Shown here: positions 7,962 through 16,658 of the stretch, one piece after another
Position numbering within the stretch: the stretch's first letter is position 1
Layout of the letters: each line of letters opens with the position of its first letter
Assembly: GCA_024103495.1 (NCBI GenBank)
Contig: JAGFIQ010000153.1
Location: 24,396-88,395 of the forward strand
DNA: 64,000 bases
Direction of reading: 5' to 3'
Source of the DNA: Aridibacter famidurans
GTDB lineage: Bacteria; Acidobacteriota; Blastocatellia; Pyrinomonadales; Pyrinomonadaceae
Notes under the pieces: generated by a model
Databases searched by the model: none
Seen by the model: only the letters and a program-made list of their open reading frames with translations
Told to the model about the DNA's origin: nothing
Program-made: the position numbers and the translations under genes

Positions 7962-10900
7962 ATGTTTAAGAGATTCAGGTACTTGGGGCTTGCAGCGGCT
8001 TTCGCCGTCCTGCTGGCCTCAGCGGTTACCGCTCAGGAAACAAAGGGATCGCTCGAAGGAACGATCACTGATTCCACCGGAGCGGTCATCCCGAACGCAA
8101 CCGTTGTCATTCGCGGAAACGCGTTCAGCAGGACCGTTCAGACGAACGATTCCGGTTTTTACCGGGTGCTCGCGGTCCCGCCAGGCAACTACACTGTGAC
8201 GGCGGAGGCCCAGGGTTTCGCGGCCAGCAGTGAGACGACGGCGACGGTAACCCTTGGAGAGGCTACTCCCGTCAACTTCACGCTCCAGCCCGCCGGCGCC
8301 ACCGCGACGGTCACCGTGACCGGCGATGTCGCCGCCATTGACGCTACTTCAAGCCGCGTCCAGGACAACATCACGGCAAAGAGGTTCGAAGAGATCCCCA
8401 AGGGAACCAACTTCACCTCGGTCCTCCAGACTACGCCGGGCGTACAAAATGAGAGCAAGGGCGCGGGCATCCAGATCGACGGATCATCGGGCGCCGAGAA
8501 CACTTTCATCGTCGACGGCCAGGAAGTCACGAACTTCCGAACGGGCCAGCTTAACTCGAACAACAACCTTCCTTTTCAGCTGATCCAGGAGGTTCAGGTG
8601 AAGAAGGGAGGATTCGAGGCCGAGCACGGCGGTGCGACGGGCGGCGTGATCACACTGGTGACGAAGCGCGGAGGGAACGAGTTCAACGGCGACATCGGGA
8701 TGGCGTTCCAGACGAGCGCTCTGGAGCCCGCGAACGCGTTCATCGATCCGACCAACGTATCGACGCTCAGCACGATCGAGAACCGCAACATCGAACAGCC
8801 GAACGTCCTGATCCCGAGTTCGACGAGCCTGACCACACTTGAAGGCGGTCGCGATTTCCCGGGCGACAAGTACACGAACTTCTTCCCGAGCGCCTCTCTT
8901 GGCGGGCCGATCGTAAAGGACAAGCTCTGGTTCTTCGGCGCTTACAATATTCAAAGCTTCGAGATCGAGCGCGACGTGCTCTATCCGGGAGGCGAGCGCG
9001 AACAGTACCGGCGCAATGAGCGCAGGGACTACGGTTTCATAAGGCTCGATTCGCAGCTGGGTGACACACTTAACCTGAACGCGAGCTACACTTACAACCC
9101 GATCCGGGTCCACGGCGACCTGGATGCCGTCACGGGCCTCGCGGGCGGCGTGCCGACCGACGGAGTCACCTCGGGAAGCGCGTTCCTGGGCCAACTCGGT
9201 GGAAGGCGTTCCAGCAACATATACAACTTCGGAGGCACCTGGACACCGAACAGCAACTGGATACTTTCGGCGAGGTTCGGCCAGAGCGCTTTGAATGAAA
9301 GGCTAGGCTCGTACGGCATCCCGGCAGTTGACAGGGTGCGCTGCATTCTCGGAAATACCACCGTTCCCGGCACGACGCCCGGCGGTACCTGCTCGAGCGG
9401 GTTCTCCAGCGTCCCGACCATTTTCGGTATCGACCGGGATATCTCGCGGCGACTTACATTCGACGCCGACGCCACAGCGATCTTCAATGCGCTCGGCGGC
9501 CGTCACAGCCTGAAGGTCGGCTATCAGCTGAACAGGCTGAGCAACGACGTTGCCAACGGCTACTCCACCATCGGCGGACCGGGCGAGATCAGGTTGTTCT
9601 ACGGTTCGACGGAACGCGGCGTAGGCGGCGGGCCGGGCGAGATCGGATACGTCTATCTCCAGTACTTCGGTACCAACGGGAACACCTCGAGCAAGAACCA
9701 GGCGCTCTACATCCAGGACAGCTTCACGATCGGGCGTCTGACGATCAATCCCGGCTTCAGGATCGAGAAAGAGGACGTTCCGTCGTTCTCCGACACCGGC
9801 ATCCCGATCGTCTTCGGCTGGGGCGACAAGCCCGCACCGAGGATCGGCGCCGCGTTCGACGTACTGGGCGACGGAAGATGGAAGATCTACGGAGGATACG
9901 GCTGGTTCTACGACCGGTTCAAGTACGAACTTCCCCGCGGCTCGTTCGGCGGCGACATCCTTCGAAGGATCTACGTTCCGCTGCTTGCCTCGAACCCGGA
10001 CTACACGTTCTACACGCGAAACTATATCCTTCAGAACCAGGTCCTTAACGTCGACCTTCGCGTTCCCTCCAACGATCCGAGCGACAACCGCGTCGATCCC
10101 GATCTGAAGGCGGCCCGCGAAAGCTCGCTGGACCTCGGTACCGAGTTCGAACTCAGCAACAACTGGGTGATCGGAGCCCGTTTCGTGCACAAGCAGATCG
10201 ACCGCACGATCGAGGACGTTGGCGTTTTCGACGAGAACCAGAACGAGCTGTTCTTCATCGCGAACCCAGGTTTCGGGATCACGGCCCAGCCGTTCTTCCC
10301 GGGAGTCCCGCCGACACCCAAAGCGAAGCGCGTTTACGACGGCCTCGAGCTGAAAGTGAACAAGCGGTTCGGCGACAACTGGTTCGCTAACGGAAGCTAC
10401 ACTTACAGCCGCCTGTACGGAAACTACTCCGGCCTCGCGAGCTCCGACGAGAACGGCCGTTCTTCGCCGAACGTCAACCGCTTCTTCGATATTCCATTCC
10501 TTGGCTTCACGACCGACGGCGAGCCCGACGACGGAAGGCTTGCGACCGACAGGCCGCACATCTTCAAGCTGAACGCCGGGTACAACCTCGGATGGGGAGC
10601 CGGCAGCGGCAACACGACCGAGTTCAAGGGCTTCTTCCTTGCTCAGAGCGGAACGCCGCTTTCGACGCAGGTCAGCGCTTACGCGGCGAACACGTTCCTG
10701 AACGGTAGGGGCGATCTCGGAAGGACTGACTTCTTCACGCAGACCGATTTCGCGGTCACGCATAAGTACAGGTTCGGCCGTGACGGGCGCTTCACACTTG
10801 CGCTCGATATGGACATCCTGAACCTGTTCAATGAAGAAAATGTCACGAACCGCTGGTCCGTCCTGTTCACGGGTGGTCTCGCGGCGAGCAGCATCCAGCA

Positions 10901-11129
10901 GTTCTTCCCGAACGTAACGGACGAAACGGCGTTCATTCAGCAGATCTTCAATGGAGGCATCTCCTCACAGATCCGCGAATTGAACAACCGGGGCGACCAG
11001 GGTCTTTCGACCTGCGGTCCTGCGGCAAATGCCAGCTGCGCTCCGTTCGCTACGGATGCAAGGTACAACGAGCCGAACCAGTGGCAGCTGCCGCGTTCGG
11101 TCAGGTTCGGATTCAGGCTGATCTTCTAG
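7962..11129 (+). CDS. Oar-like TonB-dependent receptor with carboxypeptidase-regulatory domain
   Basis: A 1055-residue outer-membrane protein. The signal peptide (LAAAFAVLLASAVTAQ) is followed by a CarboxypepD_reg-like beta-sandwich at about 25-110 (GTITDSTGAVIPNATVVI; GNYTVTAEA), a TonB plug at about 125-230 (IDGSSGAENTFIVDGQEV) and a long beta-barrel ending in a terminal aromatic residue (FRLIF). Oar-type receptors are strongly expanded in Acidobacteriota and import large or complex substrates using ExbB/D-TonB energy; the substrate here is unknown. ATG 7962 was chosen because it directly precedes the signal peptide and has a GGAG box about 10 nt upstream; an in-frame ATG at 7830 would add 44 non-signal residues lying in the structured leader. 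It is monocistronic, with a strong terminator behind it. Confidence 0.92.
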   Translation: MFKRFRYLGLAAAFAVLLASAVTAQETKGSLEGTITDSTGAVIPNATVVIRGNAFSRTVQTNDSGFYRVLAVPPGNYTVTAEAQGFAASSETTATVTLGEATPVNFTLQPAGATATVTVTGDVAAIDATSSRVQDNITAKRFEEIPKGTNFTSVLQTTPGVQNESKGAGIQIDGSSGAENTFIVDGQEVTNFRTGQLNSNNNLPFQLIQEVQVKKGGFEAEHGGATGGVITLVTKRGGNEFNGDIGMAFQTSALEPANAFIDPTNVSTLSTIENRNIEQPNVLIPSSTSLTTLEGGRDFPGDKYTNFFPSASLGGPIVKDKLWFFGAYNIQSFEIERDVLYPGGEREQYRRNERRDYGFIRLDSQLGDTLNLNASYTYNPIRVHGDLDAVTGLAGGVPTDGVTSGSAFLGQLGGRRSSNIYNFGGTWTPNSNWILSARFGQSALNERLGSYGIPAVDRVRCILGNTTVPGTTPGGTCSSGFSSVPTIFGIDRDISRRLTFDADATAIFNALGGRHSLKVGYQLNRLSNDVANGYSTIGGPGEIRLFYGSTERGVGGGPGEIGYVYLQYFGTNGNTSSKNQALYIQDSFTIGRLTINPGFRIEKEDVPSFSDTGIPIVFGWGDKPAPRIGAAFDVLGDGRWKIYGGYGWFYDRFKYELPRGSFGGDILRRIYVPLLASNPDYTFYTRNYILQNQVLNVDLRVPSNDPSDNRVDPDLKAARESSLDLGTEFELSNNWVIGARFVHKQIDRTIEDVGVFDENQNELFFIANPGFGITAQPFFPGVPPTPKAKRVYDGLELKVNKRFGDNWFANGSYTYSRLYGNYSGLASSDENGRSSPNVNRFFDIPFLGFTTDGEPDDGRLATDRPHIFKLNAGYNLGWGAGSGNTTEFKGFFLAQSGTPLSTQVSAYAANTFLNGRGDLGRTDFFTQTDFAVTHKYRFGRDGRFTLALDMDILNLFNEENVTNRWSVLFTGGLAASSIQQFFPNVTDETAFIQQIFNGGISSQIRELNNRGDQGLSTCGPAANASCAPFATDARYNEPNQWQLPRSVRFGFRLIF

Positions 11130-11152
11130 GCCGGCCTATCCTGAACCCTTAT

Positions 11153-11198
11153 TCGCCCGCCTTTTCGGCTATTTTGGTCGAAAAGGCGGGCGATTTTT
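11153..11198 (+). terminator. strong rho-independent terminator after the TonB receptor
   Basis: A perfect 15-bp stem, 11153-11167 with 11179-11193, is followed by TTTTT and a second T run at 11202-11208. The loop is about 11 nt. Confidence 0.9.
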
Positions 11199-11277
11199 CG
11201 GATTTTTTATGAGATTTTGAAAACAATTGATTTGATTTTTAGGACTTTCCCGTACGAAGAGGGTTACTCTTGTGACC

Positions 11278-11300
11278 GATAATGAAATCCGGTCATTATC
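11278..11300. promoter_or_regulatory. palindromic candidate operator upstream of the Fis-like gene
   Basis: GATAATGA (11278-11285) and TCATTATC (11293-11300) form a perfect 8-bp inverted repeat with a 7-nt spacer. It ends 37 nt before the start codon at 11338. The spacing suits a dimeric regulator, possibly autoregulation. Confidence 0.45.
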
Positions 11301-11337
11301 CATACCAAGTAATAACCAATGACGGAGGCCAGAAAAA

Positions 11338-11682
11338 ATGAACCCAATCTTGAGTCAGTTAGCGGTACGGAACGGGAACAAGGCCGAAGAATCGGCTGAA
11401 AGCATAATGGCGCTCGGTGAGGTCGTTTCCTCGTTGAGAACGGCAGTGAGCAAGCTTCAGAACCTGAAAGACTCGGAGACCAACCACTACTTCAGGAATT
11501 TCGAGACCAACTTTCCGAAGGAGGGAATCGATTTCTACAAGGCGACAAGGCTGTACGAGATCAATCTCGTGAAGCAGGCCCTGCGAGTCACCAGAGGTCA
11601 TCAGGCGAACGCTGCGAAGCTTTTGAAAATGAGGACTTCGACGCTGAATTCGTTCATCAAACGCCACAACATTAGTTACTGA
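11338..11682 (+). CDS. small Fis-type helix-turn-helix protein
   Basis: 114 residues. The C-terminal 45 residues carry a Fis/HTH_8-type DNA-binding unit (NLVKQALRVTRGHQANAAKL followed by LKMRTSTLNSFIKRHNI), like the C-terminal domain of NtrC-family activators but free-standing. The N-terminal 65 residues are probably a helical dimerisation region (VVSSLRTAVSKLQNL). It is likely a small nucleoid-associated or transcriptional regulator. The start is supported by a GGAGG box about 9 nt before the ATG. A perfect palindrome lies 37 nt upstream. It stands alone between two terminated or regulated units. Confidence 0.8.
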   Translation: MNPILSQLAVRNGNKAEESAESIMALGEVVSSLRTAVSKLQNLKDSETNHYFRNFETNFPKEGIDFYKATRLYEINLVKQALRVTRGHQANAAKLLKMRTSTLNSFIKRHNISY

Positions 11683-12069
11683 ACCGCATGGGAACCGACA
11701 GAGGAAAGAGGAACGAAGGCATTCAAAAACTCATAATCGGAATCATCGATACGTTCCAATCGAAGTAAACACCGCCTTCTCCAATTTTCCCGCCCGGCAA
11801 ACCCCTTGAGGGACAGCGACCATCTCGATGCAAACGCCAAAAGTTTGGCATTGGCAGCACGGTTCGAAACACTATCACCTGCAGTTCCGTACTGTGTTGT
11901 GCCGCCGTAACCAGCGTTTGCAGCGGATCACCTGCTAGGAATGAACTTCACACCGGCCGGTATAAAGGGTTTGACCCAAATACCGTTCCGGTCAAATTGT
12001 CACAGAACCTGCCCGCGCGGTGTTTTATGGATATCGGAGCGGCCGGGTTTCAGCAGTTACGGAGTTTAG
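11683..12069 (+). other. 387-nt gene-free region upstream of the CadC-like regulator
   Basis: No coding potential is recognised. The only clear structure is a perfect inverted repeat, TTTGACC (11970-11976) with GGTCAAA (11990-11996) and a 13-nt spacer, about 74 nt before the GTG start at 12070. It could be an operator, and its TTGACC half could also serve as a -35 box. Confidence 0.4.
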
Positions 12070-14055
12070 GTGATCAATCCAGCTACAAGGACGCACTACT
12101 ACGATTTCGGCAGTTTTCGCCTGGACGTCTCGAACCGCCTTCTCCTGAAGGACGGCGAGCACGTACCCCTGACCCAGAAGAGCTTCGAGATCCTCTGTTT
12201 CCTGATCTGCAACCGGCACAGGATGCTCAAGAAGCAGGAGATACTCGACGAGGTCTGGAGCGAGAGCTTTGTCGAAGAGGCGAACCTCGCGCAGCACATC
12301 TATATGGTGCGCAAGGCCCTTCGGAATAACGGCAGTTCCGCCGAATTCATCGAGACCATTCCAAAGTACGGGTACCGGTTTACCGGAGAGGTGAGCGAGA
12401 GCTACGCCGATTCTCCGTCTGCGGCGGAATCCGCCTCAAAGGATACGAGGTCCGCCGAAGCTTCGGTTTCCGCCGTGCCGGCCGTTGCGGCTTTCAGGGT
12501 CAGCGAGAAACCGTCTGCCCGGACGCATTCCAGACTCAGGAAATATGTACTGCTCGCGGGCCCGGCGATCGCCGTCGCGCTGATATCCACCGTGCTTACG
12601 GCGGCCGCGTATCTATACTTCACGCGCAGCACTTCTTCCGACAGGCTTTCCGGCATCCGTTCGATCTCTGTCCTGCCGTTCGAACAGATCGGCGGCGAAA
12701 AAGACGAAAAGCTGGGGCTTGGGCTCGCGGACACGCTGATCTCGAGGCTCGGGAATCAGGACATCGTATCGGTCTCGCCTACCTCGACGGTCGCCAGATA
12801 TGCGTCGAACGGCGGTTCGCCGGTCGAGATCGGGCGCGAGCTAGGCGTCGATGCCGTCCTGACGGGCACTATCCAGCGTGATGGCGACCGGATAAGGATA
12901 AACGTACAGCTGATCAGCATCGCCGACCGGGCGCCCGTCTGGGCGGACCGGATCGACGGCGAGTTCAGCGACATCTTCAGGCTTCAGGACGCCGTTTCGC
13001 ACGATGTCGCGACGAAGCTGACGGCGATGCTATCCGGAAAGCCCGCGCCGGCAGCAACCGAACTTGAGAAAGGAGATCCGGAAGCGATCCAGGCGTTCAC
13101 CAAAGGTGTTTACTTCTGGAACAAACGCGCCGGGCAGAACCTGGCTGAAGCGATCGGACACTTCAACGACGCAGTAAGAGCCGATCCCACTTTCGCGGCC
13201 GCGCACGCGATGCTCGCCGATTCATATGCCCTCGCTGCGATCTACGAGGTAGATTCGATCGAGTCGGTCGAGGCGATACGAAAGGGGAAAGTCCACGCCG
13301 AAAAGGCGCTTTCGATCGACGCCAAAACGTCCGAGGCGTATTCGGCACTGGCCGTGATCGCGCAGTACGAACGCGATGCCGAGCGCGCACTGACCCTTTT
13401 GAAAAAGGCGATCGAATGCGACGGTACGAACGCCGCCGCCAGAATGCGGCTGGCGTGGATGTACGCAGTCGACGAGAACCTCGAAGGCGCGATCCGAGAG
13501 ATGAAACTGGCTCAGAAGGCCGATCCGCATTCGCAGGTCATAAACCTGAACCTTGCGAGGCTTCTCCGGCTTAACCGGCAGACCGATGAGGCTCTTGAGT
13601 TCGGTAAGCGTGCGGTGGAACTCGATCCTTCGATGACGTGGACACGCGTGATCCTGGCGGAGATCTACGAGCAGAAAGGAATGCTCAAGGAATCCATCCA
13701 GGAACTGCGGGCGGTTCCTAGAAGTGCTCCTGAACAGAAGACAGCGAGGCTTCTGATGAGCCGTGTACTTGCCAAACAGGGTAACAAGAACGAGGCGCGC
13801 AAGATTCTCCACGATGTAACAAAGGATGAAGCAGCGTTGGCGCCTTCGGCAGACGTGGCGTCCGTCTACGCACTTCTGGGAGAAAAGAAGGAGGCCTTCA
13901 AGGAACTACAAAGATCCGAAGAGGATTCGCTCATCCACTATCTTCAGCTGAAGTACGACCCCAACCTCGATCCGCTTCGGGACAACCCCGAGTACCCGGG
14001 CATACTTACGCAGTCCCGCAAGAACTTCATAGAGAATTACGACAAGAACTCCTAG
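12070..14055 (+). CDS. CadC-like membrane regulator: winged helix, TM, TolB-like domain, TPRs
   Basis: 661 residues in the order winged-helix Trans_reg_C DNA-binding domain (8-105; YDFGSFRLDVSNRLL, FLICNRHRMLKKQEILDEVW, IPKYGYRFTGEV), one membrane segment (about 159-182), a TolB/FlgO-like domain (195-330; ISVLPFEQIGG, LGVDAVLTGTI), then about eight TPRs (345-650). The DNA-binding head would be cytoplasmic and the sensory TPR tail periplasmic, as in CadC/ToxR-type one-component regulators. This architecture is abundant in Acidobacteriota; the target genes are unknown. The start is GTG with a GGAG box 8 nt upstream. A terminator follows. Confidence 0.85.
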   Translation: MINPATRTHYYDFGSFRLDVSNRLLLKDGEHVPLTQKSFEILCFLICNRHRMLKKQEILDEVWSESFVEEANLAQHIYMVRKALRNNGSSAEFIETIPKYGYRFTGEVSESYADSPSAAESASKDTRSAEASVSAVPAVAAFRVSEKPSARTHSRLRKYVLLAGPAIAVALISTVLTAAAYLYFTRSTSSDRLSGIRSISVLPFEQIGGEKDEKLGLGLADTLISRLGNQDIVSVSPTSTVARYASNGGSPVEIGRELGVDAVLTGTIQRDGDRIRINVQLISIADRAPVWADRIDGEFSDIFRLQDAVSHDVATKLTAMLSGKPAPAATELEKGDPEAIQAFTKGVYFWNKRAGQNLAEAIGHFNDAVRADPTFAAAHAMLADSYALAAIYEVDSIESVEAIRKGKVHAEKALSIDAKTSEAYSALAVIAQYERDAERALTLLKKAIECDGTNAAARMRLAWMYAVDENLEGAIREMKLAQKADPHSQVINLNLARLLRLNRQTDEALEFGKRAVELDPSMTWTRVILAEIYEQKGMLKESIQELRAVPRSAPEQKTARLLMSRVLAKQGNKNEARKILHDVTKDEAALAPSADVASVYALLGEKKEAFKELQRSEEDSLIHYLQLKYDPNLDPLRDNPEYPGILTQSRKNFIENYDKNS

Positions 14056-14088
14056 AGCAGCGGTGCTCTCTTCCTGCTGAAAACTAAA

Positions 14089-14123
14089 GCCGGGCGGGCG
14101 AAAGCCTTCCCGGCGTTTTTTTT
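14089..14123 (+). terminator. rho-independent terminator after the CadC-like gene
   Basis: GCCGGG (14089-14094) pairs with CCCGGC (14109-14114), followed by a run of nine T from about 14116. Confidence 0.85.
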
Positions 14124-14212
14124 TGCCATTGAGACATCCTTCGAATGCTCGAAACGGGACGTTATTGTTATGATCGACGAACCGTTTCCACCGAGAGGCA
14201 CGTTGAACCGCG

Positions 14213-14935
14213 ATGTGTACGATCCTATTTTCATTTGGTCAGGAGGGCAGACCGCCGCTGACGCTGCTCGCGAACCGCGACGAGTTCTATGAGCGGCCGA
14301 CTAAGGAAGCGGGTTGGTGGCCCGACGAACCGGATGTCTTCGCGGGCCGGGACTTGGTCGGCGGGGGCACCTGGCTCGGGATCTCGAAGAACGGGAAGAT
14401 CGCCGCAGTTACAAATTACCGCGAACCGGGACAGGAGCGCGGCGAGCTCTCGAGGGGCGCTCTGGTGGCGGATTATCTTGTCTCAGGCGGCGACCCGCGC
14501 TCCTACCTGGAAAGCGTCGAGCGAAACAGGGACAAATTCACGGGATTTAACTTGCTGGTCGGAGAGTTCGGTCAGGAAGAACACCGTTTGTTCTATTTTT
14601 CCAACCGGGGAGACGGAATCGCCGAACTGGAGCCAGGATTGTTCGGATTGAGCAATCATCTTCTCGACACGCCCTGGCCGAAGGTGTCGCGCGGGAAAGC
14701 AAAGTTTGAGGCGCTGCTTGAGAGTGGGGCCGGAAAGGAAGATATGTTCGCATTGCTCGCCGATCGCAGCCTCGCCGACGACGACGATTTGCCCGATACG
14801 GGAATCGGCTATGAAAGAGAGAAACTGCTGTCGGCAATCTTTATCGAGACGCCGATCTACGGTACAAGATGCTCGAATGTCGTCGAGTTTCGCGCGTCCG
14901 GCGGTTTCGAATTTGAGGAAAGGGTCTTTGTGTAG
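14213..14935 (+). CDS. NRDE-family protein (TANGO2 homologue)
   Basis: 240 residues beginning MCTILFSF, with the name-giving motif LLANRDEFYERPT at about 19-31 and GGGTWLGISKNGKIAAVTNYR at about 50-70. These are hallmarks of the NRDE/TANGO2 family, whose Cys2 lies at a hydrolase-like N-terminus. The family is widespread, and heme handling has been proposed for eukaryotic TANGO2; the biochemical role in bacteria is unsettled. Length is normal. It stands alone on the plus strand, followed by a converging minus-strand operon. Confidence 0.88.
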   Translation: MCTILFSFGQEGRPPLTLLANRDEFYERPTKEAGWWPDEPDVFAGRDLVGGGTWLGISKNGKIAAVTNYREPGQERGELSRGALVADYLVSGGDPRSYLESVERNRDKFTGFNLLVGEFGQEEHRLFYFSNRGDGIAELEPGLFGLSNHLLDTPWPKVSRGKAKFEALLESGAGKEDMFALLADRSLADDDDLPDTGIGYEREKLLSAIFIETPIYGTRCSNVVEFRASGGFEFEERVFV

Positions 14936-15098
14936 GTCTCTCAGTCCCTTAAAGAACAGGACGGCTAGCCCTCGACGACGACAACCTCCGAACTCAACGG
15001 AATTGCTAATAACGCAAACGACAAGTTCAGATCCGGAAAAACCAGGAGACCGCCCTTTCAGACGGTCTCCAAAACCTCGAATCGATCTACCCGTACCG

Positions 15099-15353
15099 CT
15101 ACTGAACCGTTCCCGCGAGCAGCGAACCTCTGGGATCGGAAGCGAAACCGTGCCCGTCCTCGATCTTCCCTATGATCCCGTGAAAGACGATGTCCTCGCC
15201 GTCGAGGACAACCACGACATCGCCCGGGCTGTACTTCGTCTCGTCGATCTCGAACTTGATGACCGTCGCGTTGCCGTTCTCCTGCTGGACAGGTTCAAAT
15301 TCGAAGTTGTCGGCGTTGTAGCTGATCGTCTGGCAAAATGAAACTTCTGACAT
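15099..15353 (-). CDS. small hypothetical protein, 84 residues
   Basis: Not recognised. It is predicted to be mainly beta (NATVIKFEIDETKYSPGDVV followed by VVLDGEDIVFHGIIGKI), acidic and soluble, with no signal peptide or membrane segment. The start MSEVSFC at 15353 was chosen over an upstream in-frame ATG at 15440 because GGGAG lies about 8 nt before it and the upstream residues do not look like protein. It is the last gene of a minus-strand run (DoxX, ATP-grasp, endonuclease-fold), 50 nt after the preceding gene. Confidence 0.6.
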   Translation of the reverse strand: MSEVSFCQTISYNADNFEFEPVQQENGNATVIKFEIDETKYSPGDVVVVLDGEDIVFHGIIGKIEDGHGFASDPRGSLLAGTVQ

Positions 15354-15402
15354 ATTGTTTGCTCCCTGTGCGGATCTCTTGAGACCGCGTAAAAGCGAAA
15401 GT

Positions 15403-16446
15403 CTATCCTCTGGCAAGCCTAAAGTCCAAGGTGATCGCATCGTGATCGGAAAGCGGCGTCCCTTCCGCGTCGACGAGCTCGCCGACGGTTTTCGGAGGAA
15501 TTTCGCCGACCGGCTCGATCCCCGATCCCGCGAACCAGTCCAGCCGGAGCGAGAACTTGCCGCCCACGCGTCTCGATGCCCAGAAAATAAAAGGAAAACA
15601 CCACTCCGGCACCCAGTCGCGAAGGTTTGTGTTCTTCTCCACGCTTTCCATATCGTAATGGAGAGTTCCGACGCCGATCTCGTTGAACGGCTTGTATTCG
15701 AACCCTCTTTTCTCGAGGTCCCGGAACATAGGCCGCTCGAAGTAACGGTCGGGATGCGGGTAATGGTCGCGAACGACCCGCTTCGGCCCCATCATCACCC
15801 GGCGCCAGTATCCCATTATCGCGCGCGTGGAATTCTGCGAATTGTATGTCGAAGTGTTCCAGTCGCCTCCGATCACGGTCGGGAGTTCGGGAAGCGTTTC
15901 GAGGTGGTCGAGCACGATCCGCATCTGCGTCCGCCTGTGCTCTCTTGAGCAGTGTGCGTCCAGGTGAAGGGTTACCGCGCGGAAGGTCCCCGCGGGATGA
16001 CCGATGTCGGCGATCAGCGCCCGCAGATATCCGAGCCGCTTCTCCTTGCCCTTCATCTTGTCCTTTCCGTTCGGAAGCGGGATCGCGTGAACGCGTCTCA
16101 TCGGATGCCGGGAGAACATCGCGAGCCCGTGTATCGAATGCGTGTTCTCGCCTTCGACCTCCGATTCGACGCCGCTTCCCTTCTGAAGCGCGATGTAGAT
16201 CGGTGCGAAGGCGTAGTTGAGCTCCAAAGCCTGCGCTATCTCGCGGGCGACAAACCGGTTGCCGCTGCGCGCCATTCCGTGGTCGAGCTCTGTTAGCAAG
16301 TAAACGTCGCGGTCGGCGAGCCTGGGATCTCCCGCAAGTCTCTCGATTATCGGCTCGAGAAACGAGCCTCGCTCGATGTTCCAAGCCGTCGCGCGGATCT
16401 CTTCGCTCTCAGACACCGTTTCCGGCCGCGCCAGGTCCTCGCGCAC
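15403..16446 (-). CDS. endonuclease/exonuclease/phosphatase-fold protein
   Basis: 347 residues from a GTG at 16446. EEP-fold motifs are visible: TAWNIERG near the N-terminus (metal-binding Asn/Glu), TELDHG, VTLHLDAH, GGDWN (catalytic Asp-x-Asn) and SDHDAITLDF at the C-terminus (catalytic Asp-His). It hydrolyses phosphodiesters or phosphomonoesters; the substrate (nucleic acid, phosphoinositide or other) is unknown. The coding pattern clearly continues upstream of the GTG for another 70 codons to the overlapping stop of the ATP-grasp gene, but no ATG/GTG/TTG is found there. The true start may be an ATT (16656) or CTG (16662). It is cotranscribed with the ATP-grasp gene. Confidence 0.82.
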   Translation of the reverse strand: MREDLARPETVSESEEIRATAWNIERGSFLEPIIERLAGDPRLADRDVYLLTELDHGMARSGNRFVAREIAQALELNYAFAPIYIALQKGSGVESEVEGENTHSIHGLAMFSRHPMRRVHAIPLPNGKDKMKGKEKRLGYLRALIADIGHPAGTFRAVTLHLDAHCSREHRRTQMRIVLDHLETLPELPTVIGGDWNTSTYNSQNSTRAIMGYWRRVMMGPKRVVRDHYPHPDRYFERPMFRDLEKRGFEYKPFNEIGVGTLHYDMESVEKNTNLRDWVPEWCFPFIFWASRRVGGKFSLRLDWFAGSGIEPVGEIPPKTVGELVDAEGTPLSDHDAITLDFRLARG

Positions 16447-16658
16447 GACCGCGTTCAGGATCCGCTCGACCTCCGGCCGTATCTTCTCGTAAAGGGCGGA
16501 CCTTTCGGTTTCCGCGATCGATTCAAACTTCAGAAGCTCGGGGAAATGGCGGTTCAGGTCGTGGCTAAGAATGTCAGGGGGATCGGCGTGATCCGGGACC
16601 GGATCCCGCCCGTTTGGCGGCCGCGCTGGGGCGGCACTGGTGTCTCCTTCGAAAATAC

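Noticed and set aside
9303..10763. Long open frame (486 codons) antisense to the TonB receptor
   Set aside because: It is Arg/Val/Glu-rich with no recognisable domain, lies wholly within a clear receptor gene, and is typical of shadow frames in GC-rich DNA.
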